Below are positions 10,343-22,114 of a stretch of DNA of 64,000 nt, piece by piece. The notes under the pieces were generated by a model, which was given only the letters and a program-made list of their open reading frames with translations, was not told the DNA's origin and searched no databases. Numbering within the stretch: the first letter of the stretch is position 1; the number at the start of each line of letters is the position of its first letter. The DNA is from Rheum nobile (lineage: Eukaryota > Streptophyta > Magnoliopsida > Caryophyllales > Polygonaceae): positions 2,728,001 to 2,792,000 of the forward strand of contig WOAB01000689.1 in NCBI GenBank assembly GCA_027886185.1, given 5' to 3'. Position numbers and translations under genes: made by a program.

Positions 10343-11671
10343 ATGGTGGACACAAGGAACATTATTCATGCTGGTTCTGGGGCGAGCAATGACCCGAGAC
10401 CAGATGCAAGAATTGTTCCAGACTCTGTGGAGGAACACGAGTCTATGTCACAGAATAACCCTGGAGGCAATGGCCAAGCTTCGGCCAACGCTCCAATGGT
10501 TTTTGATGCAGCAGCTGTTGCAGCTATTCGGGAGATTATGATGCAAGTACTTATTGAGGCTAGGCAACGTGCCGCACCACAGGCACAAGCTGTGCCAATT
10601 CCTCCAGTGGTTCCTAGATTTGAGGAGCCAGCTGTTTATATACACCGAGATGAGGCGGTTAGGAAGAGAGGTGATTATGGTCGAGTGTTGAAGACCATTA
10701 ACTCTTTGAGACCTGACCATTATGATGGAAAAGGAGAACCAGTCAAAGCGGCTCATTGGTTTTCCCACATGGAGCGGTTATTCCGCAATGTTGAGTGCAC
10801 CGAGGCAGAGAAAGTACAGATAGCCTCTCTTCAGTTGAAAGAAGAAGCTAGTGAATGGTGGGAGAACACTGGGTTGGCTGATCGGGCTGATTTGAATTGG
10901 GCTATGTTCAAGACGAAGATGATGGACCGTTTCTTTTCCCGAGCTATGAGGGACGAGAAGCACAAGGAGTTTATGCATCCTGAGACGGAGGGATTGAAAG
11001 TCGCTGAGCTTGCGACTAAGTTCAATCATTTGTTGTAATACGCTGGGTCGGATGTAACCAGCGAGGAGCAGAAGATCTGACACTTCCATGAGTGGATGGG
11101 TCCAGATATTAAGCCACTGATGGTGCATCACGGATGTTCTACCTTGGAGCAATACATGGATGCAACCTATAAGCTGGAAGTGACTTTGGAAGAGTCAACC
11201 AAGAAAAGGAATCACCAGAGGTCAATTCAAGACCAATCTCAGACGAGTGGATTTAAACGTCCTGCGCCACCGTCTAACTTTGCTAAGTCAAGCAAGGCAA
11301 AGACAGAAATGACTCATGGAGGATCGACACAACGATCGGGTCAGGACCAGAGTCTGATTCAGTGTTACAATTGTGGTGCCGCTGGGCACAAAGGCATTGC
11401 GTGTAAAAAGGAAAGAAGGGCATGCTTTGGTTGTGGAAAGTTTGGGCACATGCAAAAGTTCTGTTGGCAGGAAAAGCAAAAAGGAGCGGAGTCACAGCAA
11501 AGGACTGCTAATCAGAATAACCGGCTTGAGTATAAACCGGTGGAAGCTCCTAGTCCTTCAATGCAAACAACTGCACAGAATAAGGGCAAGGCCCCAGTAG
11601 CTTCTGGAAGTCAAGGTCAACGTCTTTACGTGATACGTGAGGCGGATGGACCTGATGCTCCATTTGCTTAG
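10343..11671 (+). pseudogene. Gag of family A with two in-frame stops
   Basis: One frame of 443 codons starts at ATG 10343 (MVDTRNIIHAG); the upstream GTG at 10310 is not needed. A retrotransposon gag domain (AAHWFSHMERLF..., EASEWWENTG, FKTKMMDRFF) covers roughly residues 120-240. Two CCHC zinc knuckles follow (CYNCGAAGHKGIAC and CFGCGKFGHMQKFC, about 341-373), then a basic tail. In the family, gag builds the virus-like particle and packages element RNA. The frame is broken by TAA at 11036-11038 and TGA at 11078-11080 with no frameshift. Both stops are one C-to-T step from a sense codon, as expected from decay at methylated cytosines. The ORF ends about 360 bp before the 3' LTR with no pol behind it. 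Confidence 0.9.
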
Positions 11672-12013
11672 AGTTTTCTACTGATGTTTGTAGGTTGTGA
11701 ATTTGGGTGTTACCCAGTCTGTTGTCATGGACAGTTGTGTTAGTAAGTTTAAGTATGCAGCAAGGTTGTAAATCTTTTGTTGTACATATTCTTGCTAATA
11801 TAAATATTTGGTTTGAACCAAGCGTTTGTCAGATGTCTCGATTACCATTCAGGGTGAAGTTTGAGACAGTTGCGTAGCAAGGTGGTACCTTTGGTAAGAG
11901 TTTTGTGCTCCAAGTTAGAAACCAAAGAGGTTACTTGGGAGACTGAGACGGGTGTACTTAGATACTTTCCCTACTTGTTGTCGGCCTTGATAATGCAAGT
12001 TTCGGGGTCGAAA

Positions 12014-12034
12014 CTTAAAATAAGGGGGTAGTAA
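12014..12034 (+). other. Polypurine tract of family A
   Basis: A purine-rich AAAATAAGGGGGTAGTAA stretch directly abuts the 3' LTR. The stretch before it (GTTTCGGGGTCGAAACTT) and this tract recur, inverted, in the family D array, linking the two families. Confidence 0.85.
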
Positions 12035-14282
12035 TGTAACACCCCATAATTTTTAAGGGTATTTTGAATTATTTTTAAATTTTTCTTATGCCCGTTTTGC
12101 TAGACGGATTTAATTCAGTGAGTCTCGGACCTTCTCAAAAGGGGTCTGAGCTCTGTAAAATTTTCTGAGCATTATATAATACAGTTGAGGTGTTTTCGGG
12201 GTTAATGTATCGTTAATGTACGAATATATTTAATCCGGAGTTAAGAAATTTAATCCAAACCAAGTTCGGATAAGAATTAATGAAGTCGGCCTTTAAACCG
12301 CGACTCACCGCGATTGACCGCGATCAACCGCGATTCACCGCAACCGGCCGCGCTCGCGGTAACACCTTTTGCTAAGCAGTGTCGTCTTCCTCGAAGACGG
12401 TTACTGTAGCTCTGTTCCTCTGATTTTCTGGGCAGGCAAGTGGCTCTCCAGCTGGCTTGGCTTGTGTCCCCTTGTCCCCTGCGTGTTTCCCTTGGTGTGG
12501 CTCAGATTTTCAGTATAAAAGGGGGTCGAACCAATCCGAGAGTTGCCTTCGTCTTCCTCCTTGAGCTCTCTCTTTTCTCTGGTTTTTACCCACTGAAATT
12601 CACCATTTTCGTGCCTTTCGAGCTCGATTCGAGTGTTCCCAAGGATTGGTGAAGCTTTCCCAAGTGTTAGGGAAGGCTTACAGGTGTTTTGTGATCGATT
12701 TGGATGCAAAACAAGGCCTCCACGAATCGGGTAAATTCCCCTCCCCGCCATGGAAGCTGTCGAAGCTTTGCCACTGTTGATGAACCGCGACTGGCCGCGA
12801 CTTTCCGCGATCGCGGTGAGGGCGTCCGAGTTGTGTGTCTTGTGGTTTGGCTTGGGGCTTGGCTCGATTCCTTTGATTATTTTCCTATTCTTTTAGATTC
12901 ATATATAAGTGTATTGAATCTAACTTAGGGTCTTGTTATGGGCCATTTCTTAGGGATTTAATATCCAAGATCTGCTCCAGTTTCATATCCAGGAACTAGA
13001 CGTTACTCAGCTTGATTCGAAGTTGTCGGATCTAAGGAAAGTGGCGGTTCGCTCTTGCTCATCATTCCATACTTTCATTAATTATCAATTGTTTTGTTGT
13101 TAATTAATTTGGGATGATTCTGAATTATGTTGGAAACTGTTTTGATAACGTTATGTGTTTAAAATCTGATATTATACTAGGTTGTATATTCTGCTAGAAT
13201 CGACGCTAGTATAGAGATATATTGTGCAGGTGTAAGCCGTGACGGCTTTGATGTGATTCTATTGTGTGTTTATCTGTGTGTATAGATTGTTAAATCTATG
13301 GTGATTGCCAGGTGGGCATAGATATAGATAGTTTGTGCAGGTTGGGCCGTGATGGCTCTGTGTGATTTGGTTGTGTGTTTAACTGTATAGTTAGCACGAG
13401 TATTCGTAGGGACGATGGATGGAGGTCCAGTCGTTTCTTTATAATAATTGGTGAGTCATGACTAACTTCTATACTCGAGTGGAGTGTAGAAGTGGTGCAC
13501 TATGCAAGTGTCACAAACCCCGGTTCGATATGTGTCCCGCGAGTGGCGAGACATATATGTTAAAAGCTCATAACGTGATATGTGTGTGTGTGTGGTCATT
13601 TAATTCAGATAAGTGCCTGAAAGCACCTAGTTAATGAACTTTGGCGAGTAGTGCAGTTAGGCTCTAGTGCAGCTAGGAAAAGCTCGTCTTTCCAGGCAAG
13701 TGGTTTTTAATTAATTTGAGATAATTAAAATCAGATATTATATTAGGTTGTATATTCTGCTAGAATCAACGCTAATATAAGAGATATACTGTAATCATGT
13801 GACTTGAGATTGTGATGTGATTTGTGATATGTGGAACTGCTTGGGATGTGTTTGTGTGAATTATTGGTGAAGCCCTTGCTTAGTCTATTCATTAGACTAA
13901 CTCTTGTATTTTTATATTTCTGTAACGTCTTGGGGGTGTCGTCCGTCCGTTTCGGCACATGCAGATCCGAGGAGGCTAGAACGACTATGAAGATGAATGG
14001 TGTTTTGACAAGTTGTTTTGTCGTTGTATTTTAAAGATTTCTGCTGTGCTATTTTGTCGTTTTGTTTAAAAGTATTTCGCTGTTGTATTTCTGATTAATT
14101 GGGTCGTTTTAGGAATCGTGTAATTCCGCGACCATGTGGTTTAATAAAAGTTATGATTTTAGTATTGTAACTGTGTTTTAAGTCAGTTATGACGTCGGAA
14201 AAGCCTGGGGTGACTTCGGGGTTTACGTCCGGAGTCATCGGCAGTAACGCTTTCAAATGGGGTTAAATTTGGGGGTGTTACA
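12035..14282 (+). repeat. 3' LTR of family A
   Basis: It is collinear with the 5' LTR. Differences include a TTGTCCCC-type insertion near 12,470 and a C-to-A change that turns GGCAAGTGG into GGAAAGTGG at 13036. It has exact GC dyads at 12348-12359 and 12805-12816, TATA at 12514, and the hairpin at 13880-13900. Confidence 0.93.
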
Positions 14283-14287
14283 TACCT

Positions 14288-14923
14288 AGTGTGCAAAGTT
14301 TCCTATGAACTTTTAGATAGATATTCAATATTTTCCTCACTCATGAATTTTGCATGATAACCAATTTGTCGAATATCTTTTCAAATGATCAACAAGTTTG
14401 TCCTGAACTTGTAAACATAGAGTGTTACTCATTTAATATATTGTTCTTTCCAATAACAAGATAGACCTCTTCTAAAGTCATGAATGAGACGCTCTTTCTA
14501 AACCTTATATTTCACACTTGATTTTTGCCGATTTGCAGGATACAAAAACTTTTGGTTCATCAAAATGGTATAAGTAATAATGGCATTATCGACAATAGTT
14601 CCCACCATTGAAATTTCCATATGGGTGATCCTTTAATATTTGGGATATCCATCAACTCAAAATTAGATAAATCATTACCTTGATTTCTAACTTTCGAATA
14701 AGAATAGATGCCTTAAAATATGTACTACTACCATAGTACAAAATTGACATATGATCATGAAACTCTTCGGGAGTATATAGTGATCTCTAAATTGTCAAAA
14801 TATTGAGTCTTAATACTCTCATAGAGTTGATGATGGTATGATATAATCATTAGCTTAGCATAATTTCATAGGAATTCCAAGTGCTAATTCTTATCCCAAA
14901 TTCGTTTAGCTAAATGAATTTTA
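14288..14923. other. Unassigned AT-rich sequence between families A and B
   Basis: No gene, terminal repeat or long ORF is visible. It is the continuation of the 6,565-7,719 flank interrupted by family A. Confidence 0.5.
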
Positions 14924-15124
14924 TGTAGTAACCCTCAATTTTAGTAGGGGTATTCATGGAATTTTCAAAACTTTCGTTTTATAAGCAAAACGTGTTGGGC
15001 ATTTTCTGTAAACTCTGTAAGACCTTTTGAACGTGATAATATACATTTAATAAGATTTTGGGTCTTAAAATATCTTAGGAGTGCTAAAACCAAAGATTAA
15101 GCATGTCCGTAATCAAGGCCCGGG

Positions 15125-15226
15125 AGCCGATCAAGGCCGAGAGCCACGACCGCGGCTAAGCAGCCGCAGGTGCGGTTTTGAAACCGCGGACGCGGTTTGG
15201 CCTATGGGCAAACCGCGATCGCGGGC
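15125..15226. repeat. GC-dyad cluster 1 of family B
   Basis: It contains exact dyads CCGCG-GA-CGCGG (15184-15195) and CCGCG-AT-CGCGG (15213-15224), plus decayed half-sites from 15139. The last dyad lies about 131 bp upstream of TATA. Confidence 0.9.
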
Positions 15227-15569
15227 ACTGTTGCATCGTCTTCTTCCCCTGCTTCCAGAAGGCCGACGATTTGCATTACTCCTCATGCTCCGAACGGCGG
15301 GGAGGTAGATCGATTGGGTTGCTCGGTGTGGATGTGAACTCCACCTTCTGGGCCTATAAATTGGAGGGGGTAGCAGCCATCATCTCCACCATCTTCATCC
15401 ATCTCTCCCTCTCGTAAAAGTTCGTGTTCGTCGCCGAAGCCGAAGTCGTCGCCGTGGGAAATCCTTGGAGTGGTGGTGGTGCGCGGTGGTCCAGAAGCGA
15501 AGATACAAAGTCGTCATCGTCGGTATGGCTCAAAAATTCAAGTTAAGTTCACGTCGGGATGGAGTCCCA

Positions 15570-15717
15570 CGACCGCAGCTCCATCCACCGCGACCGCGGC
15601 CGGGCAGAGACCCACGGCCCCGGCTGGGCGCGAAACCGCGATCGCGGTTATAAAACCGCGGGCGCGATTTTGCCCAGGAAGGCTGCGATCGCGGTTATGC
15701 CATCCGCGACCGCGACA
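15570..15717. repeat. GC-dyad cluster 2 of family B
   Basis: Exact dyads CCGCG-AC-CGCGG (15588-15599) and CCGCG-AT-CGCGG (15636-15647) are followed by damaged copies near 15656, 15686 and 15706. It starts about 226 bp downstream of TATA. Confidence 0.9.
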
Positions 15718-16980
15718 CTGGCCTTTTTCCTTCGTTTCACTTCGTCTTTTCGTATTGTATCTAACTTAGAGTTTTGTCGTAAAACTCGTCGTCATCGTAG
15801 GGAACCGTACTCAAGTGCAAGTTTCCAGATCTCGGAACCCGATCTCTTCGTTCGTCTAGTTTAAGGCAAGTGGCGGTTTGCTCTTGCTCATTATTCCATG
15901 TTTCCCTTGATTATCAATTATTTGATTGTTAATTAAGTTGGGATAAAGTTGTTGTTTTATGTTTGGGAACAAATTTGATAAAACAAATGTGTTAAAATAT
16001 GAATTTATAATAAGTTGTATATATTGCTAGAAACAACGCTATTATATATTTCTATATGATATTACCGTAATGGATTTTGGTGTGGATTTATATGTGGACT
16101 TACATGCTTAGTTAGCACGAGTATTCGTATGAACGTTATATACCTCACGAGGTCTAGTCGTTTCTTTATAACTTGGTGTTAGGAAGATAAATGCCCTAAC
16201 ACTTCCTGGTCATGACCTACCCCTATCCGAATATAGGTGGTAGTGCCCTTAGCTAGTGCCAAAAATCGGGATTCGTCCCATGTTATATATCTCATTGCGA
16301 GATTGTTGTGGATTAAAAGCTTTAACGTTGAATGTACGTTTTGGAAGTAAATAAGATAAGTGCTTTTACGCACATAATTAATATATCCTCGGGCGAGGAT
16401 TACAACGTGGAAACCGCTCGGACTCTTGCTAGAGTAAGTCCTCTTTCCAATCTGGATTCACATTGTGCGGTGAGGTTGGTCATGGACCCAAATAATCAAG
16501 GTCATGTTTTAAACTTGTGTGAAAACTTAACGTTCCCAAACACTTTTCATACGTTTCCCATAAGACTCAATTCCGTTGGAGTCTTCTTTTCGATGCATGT
16601 CTTCTTCTATCATTCCGTGAAAGTTCCGGATTATGTATCGTTCCTTCGGTTATTATTCGAGGAACAATGATAGTAAACAGTTACGATCACTAGAACCATT
16701 CTGCTTGTAATATTGCATAGTCTTTCATTAGACTAAACAACCGGTTTTTATTCCTTGCATGGTTGGCTGGTGTCATCCGTCCTATACAGCACATCAGTGG
16801 TTGGTCCCTAACAATTTGAAGTAACCAGTCGAAGAGAAGGCTTGCAGTTGAAGTTTGCGTTTTAAGAAGTAATATTTCCAAGGCATGTATGTTTAATTTG
16901 AAACAAATGTAGTACATAGTCATGTAATTAGGATTTAAGCTAGACTTCTAGGTCATATATTAAGGGGTTGTACGATAAGT

Positions 16981-17839
16981 CCATTCCTAACGGGATGGCT
17001 AATTCCGCCCTGACACAGTCCTATTTGCACCGTGTCAGGCGCGCGGCACTCACTGCCGCGCGGCAGTGAGTTCCGCGCGGCACCCAATGCCGGTCGACAG
17101 TGGGTGCCAGCGCTGGGTCCGGCGGTGGATCGGTGCTGGCCGACGGTGGATCCGGTGGTGGGTGCTGGCCGGCGGTGGGTCCGACGACGGGTGCCGGCGC
17201 TGGGTCCGACGGTGGATCGGTGCTGGTCGGCGGTGGGTCCGACGGTGGATCGGTGCTGGTCGGCGGTGGGTCCGACGGTGGATCCGGTGGTGGGTGCTGG
17301 CCGGCGGTGGGTCCAACGACGGGTGCCTCAGGCGCCGCGTGGAGGGAGTTCGATCTAGCGTCGCCGTGCGGTGGTGGTACCGGGAGTTCGATCTCGCCGG
17401 TGATGGACGATCTCGCTGTTAATGGACGTTGGTGATGGGTTTATGGTAGAATATTCGGTGAATTTCAATCAGAATTATTATTGCGTCCGTGAATGAAATA
17501 TTCGGTGAATTTCAATCACAATTTTTCGGTGAATTTTAAGAACCTGACCTAACTCGACCCGAACCTGACTCAATATAATTTTAAAATTCAATATTTTTTA
17601 AATATCAAAGAAATCCGACTCGACCTAAACCCGACCCAAACTCAACCCAAAAATTTGTACGACTCGATCGATCCACCGCCGGCCACCTTCGATATTCACC
17701 GCCGACACCCACCACCGGCCACGCCGGCACCCACCGGCGGAACCCACCGCCGTGCGGCACCCACTGTCGCGCAGAAGTCCCTGCCGCGCAGTGGTCAGGG
17801 AACTATTTGCCCGATGCAAATAGTATTGGCCATTCCTAA
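16981..17839. mobile_element. GC-rich insertion flanked by a 10-bp direct repeat
   Basis: CCATTCCTAA occurs at 16981-16990 and 17830-17839, a plausible 9-10-bp target duplication of Mutator type. Inside each end, similar sequence appears in inverted form (CTATTTGCA followed by CAGG or TCAGGGA; GCCGCGCGGCAGTG and its counterpart near the right end). The centre is a GC-rich minisatellite. No transposase is present. Terminal repeats are too imperfect for a firm family call. Confidence 0.45.
17095..17330. repeat. GC-rich minisatellite (about 33-bp core unit)
   Basis: Units of TCCGACGGTGGATCGGTGCT followed by GGTCGGCGGTGGG repeat exactly twice from 17207. Longer variants on either side add GGTGGTGGGTGCTGG. 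High GC and lack of stops leave several frames open on both strands, but the composition is repeat-driven and I do not call a protein. Confidence 0.85.
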
Positions 17840-18800
17840 TCATGAATTTTATCAAGCTTTTAGGGCATTCACAAAGAGAGTTTTATAAGAGGTTTCATAA
17901 ATAAAATAATGATTTTTTTAATGGAATCAAAAGGAAATGATTTCATGATATGAAATCCAAAAAAAGAGTTTCATCAAGGTAAATGGATCTCTCTCTTTTA
18001 TAAAGGGTTAAGATTTAATCTTATACTCAATTTAATAATAAAATAAATATTTTAAATGAGAAAGAAAATAAAAAAGTAAAAGAGTAATTATAAACCCCAA
18101 AATATAAAACCCCCATTACACAAGGTCTTACCTGGTAATGTAATTTAAGAGGGGGTAAAATTCATTCATTTTTCTTCAATGCATAATGACGTGTAAAATC
18201 CCTTATGAAAATACGTCACATAATGGCATGTAAAATTCCTTATGAAAAATAAAAATAAAAATACTTTATGAAAATCGTTTATGAAAATAAATTTAAAATG
18301 AAAACAATATGTCAATAATGACGTGTTACAATTAGAAATGAAAATAAAAATAAGTTTAGAATTTTGAAATAAATTATGAAACCAATTAAATCTATAATTA
18401 TAATGACTAATGACCGTAGTTAGTTTTGTTATGGAATTATAATATAGATTTTATTTTGAATGAAATACTTTTAAGTTTTAATCAATACCTAATTTAATGT
18501 CCATTTTAGTTTTAACAATAAAGTTGGTCAAATTCTGAAAAAATATAAGTGTGGGGTGCACGATATTGATTCACGTTTTAGATGACAAAATCCCTACAAT
18601 TAGGTGTACATCCAGTTTAGGCTGGCGCATAAAATTTTGTAAACTTGGACCGTTGATTGGACAAGACTGAGATGGTCCGGACCGGTCAAATTTTGTAAAT
18701 TTGACGGCTATATATATACGGGTTTTCTTTTAAAGTTTTTTTAAAATTAACATATTTTTTATTTTTCTAATAAATATGGATAAGACCTTAACCGAAGGCT
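17840..18800. other. AT-rich sequence without a recognised gene
   Basis: No coding sequence was found. Short local repeats occur near 18,190-18,320 (AATGACGTGT and AATGGCATGT). Near 18,670-18,690 a GGTCCGGACCGGTC dyad resembles the interior of the hAT-type MITEs, but no ends could be placed. Confidence 0.5.
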
Positions 18801-18929
18801 CTTCGTACACTATACTTTGAAACACATAAATTTTGCTTAAGCTATATATCCGCGTTTGAGTCTAAATTGTACCCAAAAACTGAGTTTTTATACTAGAACG
18901 AAACCCAGTTTTTTTGGTTCTAACGAATA

Positions 18930-19190
18930 TAACCATAGTTATATACTATGTTTATATACTATAATTATATATTATGGTTCTAACGAATAGTTATATACTA
19001 TGGTTATATCGTATAGTTATATACTATTGTTATATCGTATTGTTATATACTATAGCTATATGCTATTGTTATATCGTATAGTTATATACTATTGTTATAT
19101 TGTATAGTTATATACTATTGCTATATACTATAGTTATATACTATAATTATATATTATAGTTCTAACGTATAGTTATATACTCGTATTAAA
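18930..19190. repeat. AT-rich tandem repeat inside the foldback element
   Basis: Variants of TAGTTATATACTATTGTTAT and ATCGTAT repeat many times with small length changes. It is noncoding. Confidence 0.85.
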
Positions 19191-19426
19191 ATATTATACA
19201 AAATTATAGTAGAAAAATGCCAAAAATACCAAAAAAATTCACTACAATGCGCTATATGCTGGGCATCAAATTGTAAAAAAAAAAAGATAGGAAGACTTCG
19301 TTTTTTGGGCTTTTGGAGGGGCAAACGATGTCCGTTTTGGACGAATTTTATATGTACGGACTCGTATTGAAATTCTCTACATGATTATGGAAAAAAGTGT
19401 AATTTTGAAAAAAAAAAAAAAAAAGT

Positions 19427-19466
19427 GAAACGCAAGATCCTTGCTTAAGCAAGGATCTTGCGTTTC
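19427..19466. repeat. 40-bp perfect palindrome
   Basis: Arms GAAACGCAAGATCCTTGC meet at a central TTAA without a mismatch. A poly(A) run precedes and another follows. GAAACGCA half-sites also occur in the flanking arms of the foldback element. Confidence 0.95.
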
Positions 19467-19684
19467 GCTTTCAAAAAAAAAAACTGAAACGCAGATATTA
19501 AGCAAAATACCTGCGTTTCGTTCTAGTATAAAAACTCAGTTTCTAGGTACAATTTAGACTCAAACGCGGGTATATAGCTTAAGCAAAATTTCTGCGTTTC
19601 AAAGTGTAGTGTACGAAGACAATTTTTATAGTGTACAAAGAAACTGCCATTTTTAATTGCCTAAACATTATTAATACATAAGAA

Positions 19685-19875
19685 AACAAATATAAAAAAT
19701 CAGGTCCATTCTGGTTCGACATGGAAATATTCTGGTTTGCACCGGACCGGAACCCAAAAATTAAAAACTATTTGGACAATAAATCAGACCGGTTTTCCAC
19801 GAGTCCAAACCAGACTAGATTTTTCCGGACCGGTCCAATTTGGTTTTCTGGTCCCATCAACATTTGAACAACCCT
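19685..19875. mobile_element. Probable degraded hAT-type MITE fragment
   Basis: It contains CACCGGACCGGAACC and TTTCCGGACCGGTCC blocks and ends TTTGAACAACCC, like the right end of the element at 3562-3949. No matching left end or target duplication could be identified. Confidence 0.4.
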
Positions 19876-19969
19876 TTGAATTAAGGATAATAAATCATAA
19901 TTAGTAAAACCTTATACACACTAATGCATACATCAAATAATATAATGTTTGTGAGCTTATAGTATAATG

Positions 19970-22109
19970 TGTAATACCCCAAACCGAGAGCGTCACAACG
20001 CCGTCAATTTCACACAGAACCCACTAAGCGATGGAGAACAAACAAAATAATAACGACGACGGAAGCCTAGAACTCAATAAAATAAATAGTGAAAATGAAA
20101 AATGTCTAACACAAGGTCAACTAGACTCAACAACAATGTCAGAGTACAAAGCAGGTTGCAAAAAGGAAGCTCGAAAGACTAACTAGCACCATTATCGAAC
20201 ACCTCCAACTCCTCCATGTAGCTCTCAAACTTTGCAAAGCTCAAAAACCTGAAACCGAAAGCAGATAGAAACCCAGAGTAACATGCGTTAGTAATTGGGG
20301 TCTCAACAATGAACCCGTAATCTAATCACAAGTCAAGAAGCTAAACTAGCAAATTACAAACAAAGTTTAACCAAAGCTCAAACTCAATCAAAGTAGAAAG
20401 TTTACTAAGATAGTCAAACGAACACCACGAAATCACAACTTGGTAAGAACCCAAATAAACACACAACACAACACAACACAACACAACACAACACAACACA
20501 ACACAACACAACACAACACAACACAACACAACACAACACAACACAACACAACACAACACAACACAACACAACACAACACAACACAACACAACACAACACA
20601 ACACAACACAACACAACACAACACCCAACACCAATTGGTCAACCACAACAACGCCCAACATACAAGCAAAATATGTTCTGCCATGAGAGGCTAAACCACA
20701 ACCCTAACACACTATGTGTCATAACTAAGACACATAAAAAGGTAATCACGAAAAACATTCACTCGCTGCAACAAAGTCACAAAACAAGGAAAAAACAAGA
20801 ATTGCAAATAGAATCAAGAAATGCAATCGTCATGCAGGTCCAAGCCAAGGCAATCAACTAAATAAGTCTTGGGAGAATTACCTCAAAACCAAGCAATAAT
20901 ACTCAACAAAGATCGATATTCATTCAAAACCCAGCCTAAACAAGCCGTAGAAATATAAACCACATATCTACACGAAAACCCTTGAAAACACACTTAGAAA
21001 TGAAAGACCCCAAATTTCAGCATATGAGAGTCAACTTGAGAAATATAAAAACCAGACCAAACGACGTCCTAAATTCCCCTACCTTTACAAAAGATAGCTT
21101 TAAATGTTACGAACCTAATGCCTCAAGAATTATCTGAATCAGACTTCAAACGAAAGAGATATCACTAATATACTCCATTGCTACTTATTGCTTTTCAGAT
21201 TCAAACCCTAACTCCAATTTCCATACAAAATCCTAAGCTAACGTTCCTCGAAAATCATAAAATTTGATATACAAAAAAACTAGGTTTCAAGATGAGTCCA
21301 TGGACATATCAAAATCTCAATTCCGATCTATACTCAATTTATATTGAATTTTCAAAGTACATCGCTCAACCTAGTTTTCCATGAATATTATCGAGAATCA
21401 CTTATAGATTTTCATGTCATTAGATACAGATCCAAATATCATAAAATTTTACATACATGCTCCCTAATATGTCACCTATCATTCATTAGATATTTATAAA
21501 ATTTTGAGTTTAGGAATGTACCCAAATCAACCTTATACTTTGCTGCACAAAAAGGGAAGTTGGAGGCTGAGGAGAGGGAAGAGATCGCGGAGGGTAGGGT
21601 TTGAACGTACATTAATATATATAAGGGTAGGTTAGGTTAGATTAAGATAATAAATTAGGTGTAACCCAATACACTAATTAAAATATAAAATATTAATAAA
21701 AATAACTACTATTATCCATAATTAATATCATTAATTTTCTATAATTGTCAAATACTTAAGCTTCCAAATATAGTATCCTAACATGACATATATAAACTAC
21801 AACTCAAAGTATCATACAAAACTTAAAAACTAAATAATAATTTCAATGATTTTGCAAAATGACATTCAATTCAAACTAGTTCACTTATTCTCGAAATAGA
21901 TATGATATCTCTTATCCAAAAACAAGACTAACAATCTCCATAAAAGAAATTTATCCCGATTCTATATAGTATCGATTGCAACCCAAGATCCAACGTACTA
22001 CCTCTGTTGAAACAACCAATAAATGGAAAAGAATGTTATCCACTGTTCAAATCCAATTTTCGAAACCATTCAAACAAATAAAATTTCAACCGAAATCAGG
22101 GATATTACA
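19970..22109. mobile_element. Solo LTR (family G) with TAATG target duplication
   Basis: It starts TGTAATACCCCAAACC and ends GGGATATTACA, flanked by TAATG at 19965-19969 and 22110-22114. No internal region or second LTR is present, so it arose by LTR-LTR recombination. TGTAA...TTACA ends leave the orientation uncertain; a possible minus-strand TATA lies near 21,620. It lacks the GC dyads and the GGCAAGTGGCGG block of families A-D, which makes it a useful contrast. Confidence 0.88.
20460..20623. repeat. (ACAAC)n microsatellite, about 33 copies
   Basis: An almost perfect pentanucleotide run with no interruption is located inside solo LTR G. Long cysteine-valine or threonine-glutamine-histidine frames across it are artefacts of the repeat. 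Confidence 0.98.
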
Positions 22110-22114
22110 TAATG

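Larger units (their letters stand above)
7725..14282 (+). mobile_element. Gag-only LTR retrotransposon (family A, Ty3/Gypsy type)
   Basis: Two LTRs of about 2.23-2.25 kb surround a 2,080-bp interior. The element is flanked by TACCT at 7720-7724 and 14283-14287. A tRNA-iMet primer site follows the 5' LTR and a purine tract precedes the 3' LTR. The interior encodes only gag, with no protease, reverse transcriptase or integrase. This is the layout described for plant TR-GAG elements (LTRs plus gag domain), which depend on another element for pol. Ends TGTAACACCCC...GGGGGTGTTACA resemble chromovirus/Tekay-type LTRs. The LTRs are closely similar, suggesting modest age. Confidence 0.93.
14924..16973 (+). 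mobile_element. Lone LTR of family B (diverged, 3' end damaged)
   Basis: It begins TGTAGTAACCCTCAATTTTA and shares ordered landmarks with the family A and C LTRs: GC dyads, TATAAATT at 15355-15362, more GC dyads, GGCAAGTGGCGG at 15865, TTGTATATATTGCTAGAAAC at 16015, an ACGAGTATTCGTA block near 16118, a TAGTCT/AGACTA hairpin at 16718-16735, and CAGCACATCAG after it. The end reads GGGGTTGTACG rather than GGTGTTACA and no target duplication is visible. It is best read as an old solo LTR whose last bases mutated or were trimmed next to the GC-rich element that follows. Confidence 0.75.
18801..19618. mobile_element. Foldback element with 104-bp inverted arms
   Basis: The left arm (18801-18904, beginning CTTCGTACAC) and right arm (19515-19618, ending GTGTACGAAG) are inverted copies with few differences. 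Both contain GCTTAAGC-type and CAAACGCG segments. The interior holds a 19-25-bp AT-rich tandem repeat and a 40-bp perfect palindrome. No target duplication was found and there is no ORF, so it is a non-autonomous inverted-repeat element of unassigned superfamily. Confidence 0.8.

Noticed and set aside
17032..17435. Several overlapping GC-rich frames over the minisatellite, on both strands
   Set aside because: Open in many frames because of GC-rich repeats lacking stops; no start context, domain or splice structure.
20341..20694. Long frames of repeated CVVLC or TQHN residues on both strands
   Set aside because: They are translations of the (ACAAC)n microsatellite and have no coding features.
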